Assembly: GCA_030639665.1 (NCBI GenBank)
Contig: DAOWCC010000083.1
Span: 1-9,849 of the forward strand
Reading direction: 5' to 3'
Source of the DNA: Elusimicrobiota bacterium
Lineage (GTDB): Bacteria > Elusimicrobiota > Elusimicrobia > Elusimicrobiales > UBA9959
Length of the DNA: 9,849 nt
The position numbers were made by a program, and so were the translations under genes. Below the pieces are notes generated by a model. That model saw only the letters and a program-made list of their open reading frames with translations, was not told the DNA's origin and made no database searches. Of this stretch, positions 1 to 5,888 are shown one piece after another (the first letter of the stretch is position 1; every line of letters starts with the position of its first letter).

Positions 1-1410
1 GTTTTTGTTTTCGAGAATTCGAATTGTTTCAAACATGGATGTTTTTTGCTCATCAAGGATGCCGCTTTGTTTTTGAAGATCGTCGCTTTTTTTTAAAAGG
101 TTCTTTTCTTTAAGGACAAAAGACTCTTCCAGAGATTGCTTGAGAAGAAGGTATCTTTGCTCAATATTGGATTCAAGTTCCGATTCTCTTTCTTTTAAAA
201 TATTTGAAATTCTGTTTTTAAAATTCTTTAAGTTTTGTTCTTCCCTGTTAAGTTTTTGCTTTTGTTCCTCCAGTCTTTTATTCCGGTCTTCCATGGAGAG
301 GCTTAAATCTTTGATTTTTGCCCCGTAGGCGTCCTCGAGCGATTTTTCTTTGTTTTTTAAATCTTCAGTTTTTATTTTTATTCTCGATAAAAGAGCCGTT
401 TCACGGTTGGAATATCTTTCTTCCAGATTGGTTTCTCGGATTTTCTGGTTTGTTTCAATTTCTTTTTTAAGGGTTTCAAGTTCAATCTCTTTTTTTTGAT
501 AATGTTGTTTTATGGTGAGCAGATTTTTTTTAGAGTCGGATTCGCTTTTTTCAAGCTCTTCTTTCACCTCCTTTAACATTTCGGATAATCGCAGGGTTTG
601 TTTCTTGTATTCATTTTCAACTTTCCATACGCGGCTTTCTTGCTCTTCTTTGGAAAGATTTTTATTTTCAGTAATCCAGTTTTTGTAAACCAGGGTAAGC
701 TCTTGTTCGCGTTTTTTGAATTCCGAATTTAATTTATCCGTCAGGTTTTTTGTTTGCTTTAAAGAATCTTCTCTCAGTTGGCCTTGAATCTCTTCAATTT
801 CAAGCTGATGCTTTGTTTTAAATTCTTCTTCCTTTTGGCGCAGTTTTTGCCGCCATATTTTATTTATATGCTCTATTTTTTCATCGGCTTCTTTTTTAGC
901 GGTGTCTCTTCCAAGTTGAAGTTCGTTAATAAATGTTTCCCTTTCAAGTTTAAATTGTCCTTCTCTTTCTCCTTCCCATTTCTTAAACATATTTTCCATT
1001 TCGGAGCGAAGAGTTTTGCGCTGTTGGTTTAGTTGTTCTTCTTTTTTTGCCAGCTCATGATGCAGTCTTTGTCTTTCGTCTTCAAGCTCGTCTCTATGCG
1101 TGTTTATGGCGGAATCAAGCATCTGCTGGTATTTGCTCCAAAGCTTTGATTCTTTATTTACAAGTAATTGGGATATCTCCTGTTCTCTCTGTTTGATGCG
1201 GGTTTCCTGAGCCTTTATAAGAGCTTCAAATTCAGCTTCTTTTGCCTTATTGTTTCTTTGAATTTCTTCAAAAGACTTTGACCGGAGATTGGTTATTTCC
1301 GCGTCCCTTTCTTTCAATTCGGAGGACAAGCGGAAAACCATTTTCGCGGTATCTATTTCGGTTTCCTTTAATATGTCATCAAAGTCGTTTGGCTCTATAT
1401 TTCTTGGCAT
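1..1410 (-). CDS. Long coiled-coil protein, C-terminus beyond the left edge (paralogue of the 1472-4576 gene)
   Basis: Reading from ATG at 1410, the minus strand stays open for exactly 470 codons to the window edge, so the C-terminus is missing. A short non-coiled head (MPRNIEPNDFDDILKETEID) is followed by TAKMVFRL and then an unbroken Lys/Glu/Gln-rich helix typical of a coiled coil, with scattered tryptophans in LWSKY, KKWEGE, IWRQKL, KNWITE and RVWKVE contexts. I see no signal peptide, membrane segment or enzymatic motif, so a cytoplasmic structural or scaffold role is likely (inference). The start has a modest GAGAG about 7 bases upstream and lies 61 bp after the preceding coiled-coil gene, so the two are probably co-transcribed. 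It shares the (I/M)DTAK head motif and, at residues 440-451, KKSDD..KQSGI with that neighbour. SMC/Rad50-type ATPases are unlikely because there is no Walker A motif at the N-terminus, but the unseen C-terminus could hold a domain. Confidence 0.85.
   Translation of the reverse strand, partial: MPRNIEPNDFDDILKETEIDTAKMVFRLSSELKERDAEITNLRSKSFEEIQRNNKAKEAEFEALIKAQETRIKQREQEISQLLVNKESKLWSKYQQMLDSAINTHRDELEDERQRLHHELAKKEEQLNQQRKTLRSEMENMFKKWEGEREGQFKLERETFINELQLGRDTAKKEADEKIEHINKIWRQKLRQKEEEFKTKHQLEIEEIQGQLREDSLKQTKNLTDKLNSEFKKREQELTLVYKNWITENKNLSKEEQESRVWKVENEYKKQTLRLSEMLKEVKEELEKSESDSKKNLLTIKQHYQKKEIELETLKKEIETNQKIRETNLEERYSNRETALLSRIKIKTEDLKNKEKSLEDAYGAKIKDLSLSMEDRNKRLEEQKQKLNREEQNLKNFKNRISNILKERESELESNIEQRYLLLKQSLEESFVLKEKNLLKKSDDLQKQSGILDEQKTSMFETIRILENKN
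58..93 (-). other. Shared paralogue motif KKSDD..KQSGI (copy in the 470-aa partial protein)
   Basis: Codons 440-451 of the left-edge gene encode KKSDDLQKQSGI. The complete paralogue has KKSDDFSKQSGI at residues 230-241, so 10 of 12 residues are identical. The motif contains Ser-Gly, unusual inside otherwise K/E-rich rods, and may mark a kink or binding site (inference). Confidence 0.6.
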
Positions 1411-1471
1411 AATAGTCTCTCAGCTATCGCGGTCTCAACTTATGAAGCTTTTGGCGATTGAGCATCGTCCG

Positions 1472-4400
1472 CTATTTTCCTTTCTCGGTTAATTTCTTTA
1501 TCTTCTCTTCGTACTGCTCTTTTAACTCCGCGTTTTTTTGATTCCAATATTCATAAAGCTGAGTTTCTTTTTTTTGATATTCCTCGGCATACTCCTCTTC
1601 TTTTTGGCAGATGAGCATGGTGAGTTTATTCTTTTTATCTTCCAGTTCCTTGAATTTATTTTTAATTTTTACTTCCACTTCATTGCGGGTTTTTTCAAGG
1701 ACGGCTCTGGATTTTTCAATTTCCCCGTAATAAAATTGTTCCATTTCTTGCCGTTTTTTTTGAAATTCTTCATCAAGCTTTAATTTGTAATCTTTGTTTT
1801 TGGATAATTCTTTTTCAAATTTTTGATTTATAATTATGTCCTTTTTTTCAAAGGCGGATCTTAACGATTGTCTCTCTTTGTTTAAGATTTCAATTTTTTG
1901 GCCTTCCCATTCACTTTGATTTGTTTCCCATTCATTTGTAAGTTTGGATTTCATCTCATTTTGATTTTTTTCAAGTTCATTTTCTTTGGTTTTGAAATGA
2001 TTTTCCAGTTCTTGGCGTCGTTTATAGAAATTCTTTTCATAGTTGTCTATAAATTTCTTTTCTTTTTCCAGATAATCGGTTTCAAGCTTGCTCATTTTAT
2101 TTGTAAAAACAGTGTCCAAATCTTTTTCCTTTTTAGCGCGCGTTTTTTCAAGCTCGGTCTCTTTTTGGTCAAATTGCAGGGATAATTTTGACAAGATTTC
2201 TTCTTTTTCTTTTTCAGAATTGGCAATCCAATCGTCTATCTTAGTTTGATAATAAGTTTTAAGTTCCATTTCTTTTTGCTTTAATTCTTCAAAGCGCTTG
2301 GCATATTGTTTGTCGGCCTCAGAGCGGTGCTCCAAAAGCGTTTTGTGCATTTCTTGCTGGGCATCGCCCATTTTTTGAAGATTCTTATGTTCCTTATCTT
2401 GTAATTCTTGATAAAGCCTTATTTTTAACTGGCTATATTCTTCTTCCAGCTTTATTCTTATTTTGTCCAGCTCAAGTTTTTTGTTCTCCAAATCAATCTG
2501 AGCCTTTTTATTCGTTTCTTGGATGTTTTTCTTTTCTTCATTCAAGTCGGCTTCAAAATCCAGGCGCGCTTTGTCAATTCTATTTTCAGCTTCCTCTTTC
2601 AGTTTTTCTTTTTCTCTTTTTATGGCTTCGTATTTCTTATCATATTCTTCAATAAGTAGGCGTTCTTTGCCGGCTATTTTTTTCTCGATGGCTTGTTGTT
2701 CGTACCGGAGGCTTTTTTGAAGTTTATCCGAAAGTTCTTTCTCTTTTAGCGCCAAAGACTCTTCATAATGAGTTTTCATTTCTTCATTTGCTTTCTCAAG
2801 CTTACGCTCTTTATTGAGCAGAGTGGTTTCTTTTTGTTTAAATTCTTCAAGCAGCGTTTCTTTTTTATTCTCTAAAATTGTTTCAAGTTCCGTTTCTTTT
2901 TTAATCAAATTTTTATCAAAATTATTTTGAGCTTCAATTTCATGTTGAGCGTATTTGAGTTTCAGTTCATCTTCAAATTGAACGAATTTTTCTTTAAGTT
3001 TTGACCGGTAGATTGAAAATTCTTCTTTCAGAGCTTCTCTTTCGGTATGAAGAGTTTGTTCTTTTTCGAGTAGCTGGTTTTCATTTTCCGTTGTTTGTGT
3101 GATTTTTAGGTTTTCTTGAAGTTTGTCGTAGTGTTTGATTAGGCTTTTTTCTTTGTTTTTATACGCATCCTCAATAGATTGTTTAACAAGTTCGACTCTT
3201 TCTCCATAGGACTTTTCAATATCTTGTTTGGCAGATTCAATTTCCAAAGCCTGCTTTCCCATCCAGTCATTTTGTTCTTTAAGTATTAACGCTCTAAGCT
3301 TTTCTTCTCTTAATTTAGATTGGGCTTCAAGCCGTTCTTTAGCCGCTTTTAATTTGGGTTCATTTAAAGCGGTTAATTCCTTCTCTCTGTCTTGCCAGTC
3401 CTTTTCCCATTTTCTGTTAATTTCATCCACATTGCTTTGAATTTCTTTTTGGTTTTCTTTCGCGATATTGCTCCATTTTTCGCGTATATGTTCAATCGCT
3501 TCTTGATATGATTTATTGGTGTCCGAGTCATGTTTCTTGATTATTTCCACCACTTGCGCTTCCATATGTAAGCGCATATCAACATATTCTCCCTCGCGTT
3601 TTTGAATATAATCCTGCAGGCGGTTTCTTATTTCGGAAACTTCTCTTTGGTGATTTTCTTTTAAAACGGATATTTCCACCTCTTTTTCTTCTTTTATTTC
3701 ATTTTCTTTTTTTTCAAGCTCTTGAAGTATTGTTTCATGTTTTTGAGCTGAATGTTGTTCCAACTCTCGGATTTTATTTTCATAAGATTGTTCAAACTCG
3801 GTTTTCTTAGCTTCATAAGTTTCATTCATTTCACTGAGTTTCTTCTCTCTTTCAATTCCGGATTGTTTCGAGAAATCATCGCTTTTCTTTAAAAATTCAT
3901 CTTCAAGTTTAATTCTAAAGACTTCAAGCTGTTCTTCTTTCGATTTATATAGTTCGGCAAATTCACGCATTTTGCGGTCATATCTTTCGCTTAGCGCCAG
4001 TTCCTCTTGAGCCAATCTAGCATGATGGCCTTCAGTTAATTTAACTTCAAGCTCTTCATATTTTTGGCGAATGGCAAGTTCTCTATTGGCCAAATTATCC
4101 TCATGTTTAGTTAAAAGCGCTTTTAATTCTTCCTCTTTTCGTTCCGTATCCTGGCTGTTTTTTTCGATAGCGTCCAGTTTGAATTTTCCTATATCCGCTT
4201 CTCTTCCGGCGAGTTCCGCTTTAAGAGCTTTTATTTCTTCTTCCAATTGGGCTTTTGCTTGTCTCCAATGAGCCATTTCCTCATTGATGATTTGATTGCG
4301 CAGTTTGGATTTAAGGTCGGATTCCATTGCCTGTTGGCTTTTCCAATTTTCTTCCCATGTTCTTATTGTGCTTTGCCATTTTTTTACGGTTTCTTCTTTG

Positions 4401-4576
4401 TGGTCCAATTGTTTGGTTAAAGAGTTGATGATATTGGTTTTATTGCGAGTGTCATCTTTCATTTTGGCAGATGAAGCCTCAAGAAGTTCAAGCCGCTCCA
4501 CAGCCCACTTTAAGGCGAATTTCGCGGTATCCATGTCTGTAATTGCCGAAGGATCAAGATTCGGTCTATGTTCCAT
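1472..4576 (-). CDS. Giant coiled-coil protein (1034 aa), no recognised family
   Basis: The start is ATG at 4576, preceded by a strong GGAGG with 4-base spacing. Residues 1-13 are a short polar head, followed by DMDTAKFALKWAVERL (14-29), which resembles the head of the downstream gene's product. From about residue 30 to the end the protein is almost pure charged helix (K, E, Q, R), with no proline-rich breaks, transmembrane segments, signal peptide or nucleotide-binding loop. Roughly 13 tryptophans are spread along the rod, with a cluster at 67, 74 and 78. Residues 230-241 (KKSDDFSKQSGI) match a motif in the paralogue. Residues about 798-1028 follow an 11-residue (hendecad) register. By analogy with long bacterial coiled coils such as crescentin-like or polar scaffold proteins, I infer a cytoplasmic filament or scaffold. 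The gene lies 339 bp downstream of rpmB on the same strand and leads a probable two-gene operon. The function is not recognised. Confidence 0.9.
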   Translation of the reverse strand: MEHRPNLDPSAITDMDTAKFALKWAVERLELLEASSAKMKDDTRNKTNIINSLTKQLDHKEETVKKWQSTIRTWEENWKSQQAMESDLKSKLRNQIINEEMAHWRQAKAQLEEEIKALKAELAGREADIGKFKLDAIEKNSQDTERKEEELKALLTKHEDNLANRELAIRQKYEELEVKLTEGHHARLAQEELALSERYDRKMREFAELYKSKEEQLEVFRIKLEDEFLKKSDDFSKQSGIEREKKLSEMNETYEAKKTEFEQSYENKIRELEQHSAQKHETILQELEKKENEIKEEKEVEISVLKENHQREVSEIRNRLQDYIQKREGEYVDMRLHMEAQVVEIIKKHDSDTNKSYQEAIEHIREKWSNIAKENQKEIQSNVDEINRKWEKDWQDREKELTALNEPKLKAAKERLEAQSKLREEKLRALILKEQNDWMGKQALEIESAKQDIEKSYGERVELVKQSIEDAYKNKEKSLIKHYDKLQENLKITQTTENENQLLEKEQTLHTEREALKEEFSIYRSKLKEKFVQFEDELKLKYAQHEIEAQNNFDKNLIKKETELETILENKKETLLEEFKQKETTLLNKERKLEKANEEMKTHYEESLALKEKELSDKLQKSLRYEQQAIEKKIAGKERLLIEEYDKKYEAIKREKEKLKEEAENRIDKARLDFEADLNEEKKNIQETNKKAQIDLENKKLELDKIRIKLEEEYSQLKIRLYQELQDKEHKNLQKMGDAQQEMHKTLLEHRSEADKQYAKRFEELKQKEMELKTYYQTKIDDWIANSEKEKEEILSKLSLQFDQKETELEKTRAKKEKDLDTVFTNKMSKLETDYLEKEKKFIDNYEKNFYKRRQELENHFKTKENELEKNQNEMKSKLTNEWETNQSEWEGQKIEILNKERQSLRSAFEKKDIIINQKFEKELSKNKDYKLKLDEEFQKKRQEMEQFYYGEIEKSRAVLEKTRNEVEVKIKNKFKELEDKKNKLTMLICQKEEEYAEEYQKKETQLYEYWNQKNAELKEQYEEKIKKLTEKGK
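1493..2185 (-). repeat. Hendecad (11-residue, 33-nt) register in the C-terminal rod
   Basis: Residues ~798-1028 of the 1034-aa protein divide into 21 consecutive 11-residue blocks without insertion or deletion, starting at LSLQFDQKETE and ending at LKEQYEEKIKK. Position 1 is mostly hydrophobic (L, L, L, L, F ... L, Y, L, L). Position 5 is commonly aromatic or aliphatic (F, F, Y, Y, L, L, L, W ... L, I, Y, W, Y), while the other positions are mainly K, E, Q and N. The final blocks are especially aromatic at position 5. Eleven residues over three helical turns is an established alternative to the heptad and gives a nearly straight or slightly right-handed coiled coil. The register was read by eye. 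Individual blocks deviate, and DNA-level identity between blocks is low. Confidence 0.6.
3854..3889 (-). other. Shared paralogue motif KKSDD..KQSGI (copy in the 1034-aa protein)
   Basis: Codons 230-241 encode KKSDDFSKQSGI, matching residues 440-451 of the neighbouring coiled-coil protein except at two positions. The motif sits about 210 residues further from the N-terminus in the neighbour, so the rods differ by an insertion or deletion upstream of a retained element. Confidence 0.6.
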
Positions 4577-4674
4577 TACTCCTCCATTACTGTAGGTGTC
4601 GTATCAGGCGTTATATTTACCAGACGGCCCTAAAACGGTCAAAATATCAAAAATAAATAAACCCATTCTTTTAC

Positions 4675-4711
4675 ATTATAAAAATAAAACGGTATAACAA
4701 TTAAAATTATA
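4675..4711 (-). promoter_or_regulatory. Candidate promoter(s) of the coiled-coil operon
   Basis: On the minus strand there are two exact TATAAT hexamers, at 4711-4706 and 4680-4675. Neither has a good TTGACA at 16-18 bp; the nearest -35-like hexamer to the proximal box is TTGTTA at a short 14-bp spacing. Use of the proximal box would give a leader of roughly 90 nt before ATG 4576. In DNA this AT-rich, TATAAT can arise by chance, hence the low confidence. Confidence 0.3.
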
Positions 4712-4832
4712 CAATAAGATGTATTGAATAAATATTAAATCCTTGTGAAAAAACATTGTAAATAAATGAGGGCTGGGCTAAGTGAACATAAGCGGTTCAA
4801 TTTTATTTCACGACAAATAACTATGCGTCCTA

Positions 4833-4848
4833 TGTGGTTTATATCACA
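4833..4848. promoter_or_regulatory. CRP/FNR-like palindrome
   Basis: The sequence TGTGG-TTTATA-TCACA fits the CRP-type operator layout TGTGA-N6-TCACA with one mismatch. It lies about 155 bp upstream of the proximal TATAAT box of the coiled-coil operon and about 70 bp beyond the rpmB stop. No regulator gene is in the window, so its use as an operator is inference only. Confidence 0.25.
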
Positions 4849-4891
4849 AGACAGTCATAGAATCTAAATTCAAGATTATTTTAAGGAAAAG

Positions 4892-4914
4892 CGATTTTAA
4901 TGTGGTAAAAATCG
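4892..4914 (-). terminator. Weak hairpin after rpmB, possible terminator
   Basis: Immediately after the rpmB stop, the minus strand reads CGATTTT, a 9-base loop, AAAATCG, then CTTTTCC. The 7-bp stem has only two G/C pairs and the trailing T run is short, so it would be an inefficient intrinsic terminator at best. Confidence 0.3.
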
Positions 4915-4915
4915 T

Positions 4916-5110
4916 TTATGCTTTCGGTTTTATCACACGACCGCTTTTTATGCAACTTGTGCATACTAAAACGGATTGGACTTTACCATCAAGCACTAAT
5001 CTCTGTTTTTGAAGATTAGGTTTAAAAACCCTTTTGGTAGCCGTATGAGAATGGCTATAAGAGTTTCCCGAATGTTTGGCTTTTCCACAGATTTTACATT
5101 TAAAAGACAT
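4916..5110 (-). CDS. rpmB: 50S ribosomal protein bL28 (zinc-binding, four-cysteine form)
   Basis: The 64-residue product begins MSFKCKICGKAKHSGN and contains the family signature SHSHTATKR..KPNLQKQRLVLDGK, ending VCTSCIKSGRVIKPKA. Cys5-x2-Cys8 and Cys50-x2-Cys53 form the zinc ribbon of the C+ version of L28, a large-subunit protein needed for 70S assembly. I chose ATG 5110 because family members start with MS.KC. An open extension to 5170 would add MGSDPIYYLEVKLYFCTISS, whose first residues are encoded by the transposon palindrome. No Shine-Dalgarno precedes ATG 5110. A GGAGG at 5140-5144 would instead fit a TTG at 5134 (8 extra residues), but a TACAAT box 7 bp before ATG 5110 suggests leaderless initiation. 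The gene stands alone, without its frequent partner rpmG, and is divergent from the transposase. Confidence 0.95.
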   Translation of the reverse strand: MSFKCKICGKAKHSGNSYSHSHTATKRVFKPNLQKQRLVLDGKVQSVLVCTSCIKSGRVIKPKA

Positions 5111-5117
5111 AGATGAT

Positions 5118-5146
5118 ATTGTACAAAAATACAATTTAACCTCCAA
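5118..5146 (-). promoter_or_regulatory. Candidate rpmB promoter, possibly giving a leaderless mRNA
   Basis: On the minus strand TACAAT (5123-5118) matches the -10 consensus at five of six bases, with TTGGAG (5146-5141) exactly 17 bp upstream as a poor -35. Transcription would start about 7 bases after the -10, at or next to ATG 5110, leaving essentially no leader. The outer edge of the -35 lies only a few bases from the transposon's left palindrome. Confidence 0.4.
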
Positions 5147-5151
5147 ATAAT

Positions 5152-5172
5152 AAATGGGGTCAGACCCCATTT
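5152..5172. repeat. Left REP-like palindrome (central base A)
   Basis: The arms are AAATGGGGTC and GACCCCATTT around a single A at 5162; the flanking T and A extend the symmetry to 5151-5173. As single-stranded DNA it would form a hairpin of about nine pairs with a CAG tip, the kind of structure that HUH transposases recognise. It lies between the divergent rpmB and transposase genes. Confidence 0.85.
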
Positions 5173-5176
5173 ATTG

Positions 5177-5182
5177 TATAAT
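5177..5182 (+). promoter_or_regulatory. Candidate -10 box of the transposase gene
   Basis: An exact TATAAT, preceded by TTG, lies six bases before ATG 5189. There is no Shine-Dalgarno between it and the start, so transcription from it would yield a leaderless message. The -35 position would fall in the left palindrome (ATGGGG/TGGGGT) and does not resemble TTGACA. Confidence 0.4.
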
Positions 5183-5188
5183 ACGCTT

Positions 5189-5866
5189 ATGCCAAGAACG
5201 GAGAGAATAGATATTGGAAACCATGTCTACCATGTTTTAAATAGGGCAAACGCCAGAGCGCGAATATTTGATTGCGACAAGGATTATCAGCTTTTTGAAA
5301 ATACGCTTGAAGAGGCGGCAGGGAAATATGATATGCGGATTTTATCTTATTGTCTTATGCCAAATCACTGGCATCTGGTTCTTTATCCAAAGAAAGATGG
5401 AGACATGGCGAGATTTATGGGGTGGATTGGCGGTACTCATACAATAAGGTGGCATGCCGCAAAAGGAAATATCGGGCAAGGTCATCTTTATCAAGGCAGA
5501 TATAAATCGTTTCTCTGTCAAAATGATAATCATTTTCTGTCTCTTTCTCGGTATGTGGAGAGCAATGCTAAAAGAGCGAATTTAGTTAAAAAAGCGGAAA
5601 ACTGGAAGTGGTCCAGTTTATGGCGAAGGATGAATGGAACAGCCAAACAAAAAGAGCTTCTCTCAATATGGCCGATGGTAATGCCTAAAGGTTATTTAAA
5701 CCGGCTTAATCAATTACCTGCAAAAGATGTGGAAGAAAATATTAAAAAATCCGTTCTTAAAGGTGTTCCCTATGGCGGTGGCGATTGGGTAAGTAAAACG
5801 GTTAAAAATTTCGGGCTTGAACAAACATTAAGGAAAGTGGGGCGACCGAAAAAAAATGGGGTCTGA
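5189..5866 (+). CDS. REP-associated tyrosine transposase (Y1, HUH superfamily)
   Basis: The product has 225 residues from ATG 5189 (MPRTERIDIGNHVYHVLNRA). I preferred this start over the upstream in-frame start near 5174 because the family typically begins MPR. The HUH metal-binding motif is seen in CLMPNHWHLVLYP (His60 and His62), with the upstream Y1 fold segment YHVLNRANARARIFD and the downstream block GHLYQGRYKSFLC. The catalytic tyrosine is probably Tyr122 in SRYVESNAKRANLV, which corresponds to the usual RY..NPVRA motif. The C-terminal extension (about 140-225) ends GRPKKNGV, its last codons being read from the right palindrome. The enzyme would nick and join single-stranded palindrome ends through a 5'-phosphotyrosine intermediate. 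The frame is intact with all key residues, so it appears functional. It is co-oriented with yjbQ, 22 bp apart. Confidence 0.9.
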   Translation: MPRTERIDIGNHVYHVLNRANARARIFDCDKDYQLFENTLEEAAGKYDMRILSYCLMPNHWHLVLYPKKDGDMARFMGWIGGTHTIRWHAAKGNIGQGHLYQGRYKSFLCQNDNHFLSLSRYVESNAKRANLVKKAENWKWSSLWRRMNGTAKQKELLSIWPMVMPKGYLNRLNQLPAKDVEENIKKSVLKGVPYGGGDWVSKTVKNFGLEQTLRKVGRPKKNGV

Positions 5867-5874
5867 CCCCATTT
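5854..5874. repeat. Right REP-like palindrome (central base T), supplies the transposase stop codon
   Basis: The arms are identical to the left copy, AAATGGGGTC and GACCCCATTT, but with T at the centre (5864), making it the inverted counterpart. The central TGA (5864-5866) is the transposase stop codon. The palindrome ends two to three bases before the AGGAGA that serves yjbQ. It has no T tract, so it is not an obvious intrinsic terminator. Confidence 0.85.
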
Positions 5875-5888
5875 ACAGGAGATTGTTT

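Larger units (their letters stand above)
4577..4915. other. 339-bp AT-rich intergenic region between rpmB and the coiled-coil operon
   Basis: No convincing open frame or RNA gene is visible on either strand. The half next to the coiled-coil gene carries its ribosome binding site (GGAGG at 4581-4585 on the minus strand) and two TATAAT hexamers on the minus strand (4675-4680 and 4706-4711). The middle holds a CRP/FNR-like palindrome at 4833-4848, and the rpmB-proximal end holds a weak A/T-rich hairpin. The spacing suggests that the coiled-coil operon has its own promoter rather than depending on rpmB. Confidence 0.5.
5152..5874 (+). mobile_element. REP-associated tyrosine transposase unit with flanking palindromes
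   Basis: A single Y1/HUH transposase gene is enclosed by two 21-bp palindromes that are inverted copies of each other (central base A on the left, T on the right). This arrangement is typical of RAYT (TnpA_REP) units, which are domesticated relatives of IS200/IS605 and process REP/BIME-like palindromes. Other REP copies are not seen in the window. No target-site duplication is expected for HUH enzymes, and I see none. The gene is intact, so the unit could still be active. Confidence 0.75.

Noticed and set aside
140..1032. Plus-strand frames at 140-328 and 778-1032
   Set aside because: They are the same antisense effect over the left-edge coiled-coil gene, whose minus-strand frame is open throughout 1-1410.
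1456..1486. Plus-strand translation IEHRPLFS near 1460, resembling the MEHRPNLD start of the 1034-aa protein
   Set aside because: It is on the opposite strand, the nucleotide similarity is poor and it matches only four residues; I treat it as coincidence.
1538..2185. Plus-strand frames coding Phe/Leu/Ile-rich, membrane-like small proteins (1538-1783 and 1898-2185)
   Set aside because: They are the antisense of AAR/GAR-rich coiled-coil codons, which necessarily read as TTT/CTT-type hydrophobic codons. They lack ribosome binding sites and lie wholly inside the minus-strand gene.
1..4576. SMC/Rad50-like chromosome or DNA-repair ATPases
   Set aside because: There is no Walker A motif near either N-terminus and no globular head in the complete 1034-aa protein.
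5342..5533. Minus-strand 63-aa frame within the transposase gene
   Set aside because: It is a shadow frame inside a gene with clear HUH motifs, with no family resemblance and no ribosome binding site.
5854..5874. Right palindrome as an intrinsic terminator of the transposase
   Set aside because: The stem is adequate, but no T tract follows (ATTTACAGG) and the yjbQ ribosome binding site comes immediately after.
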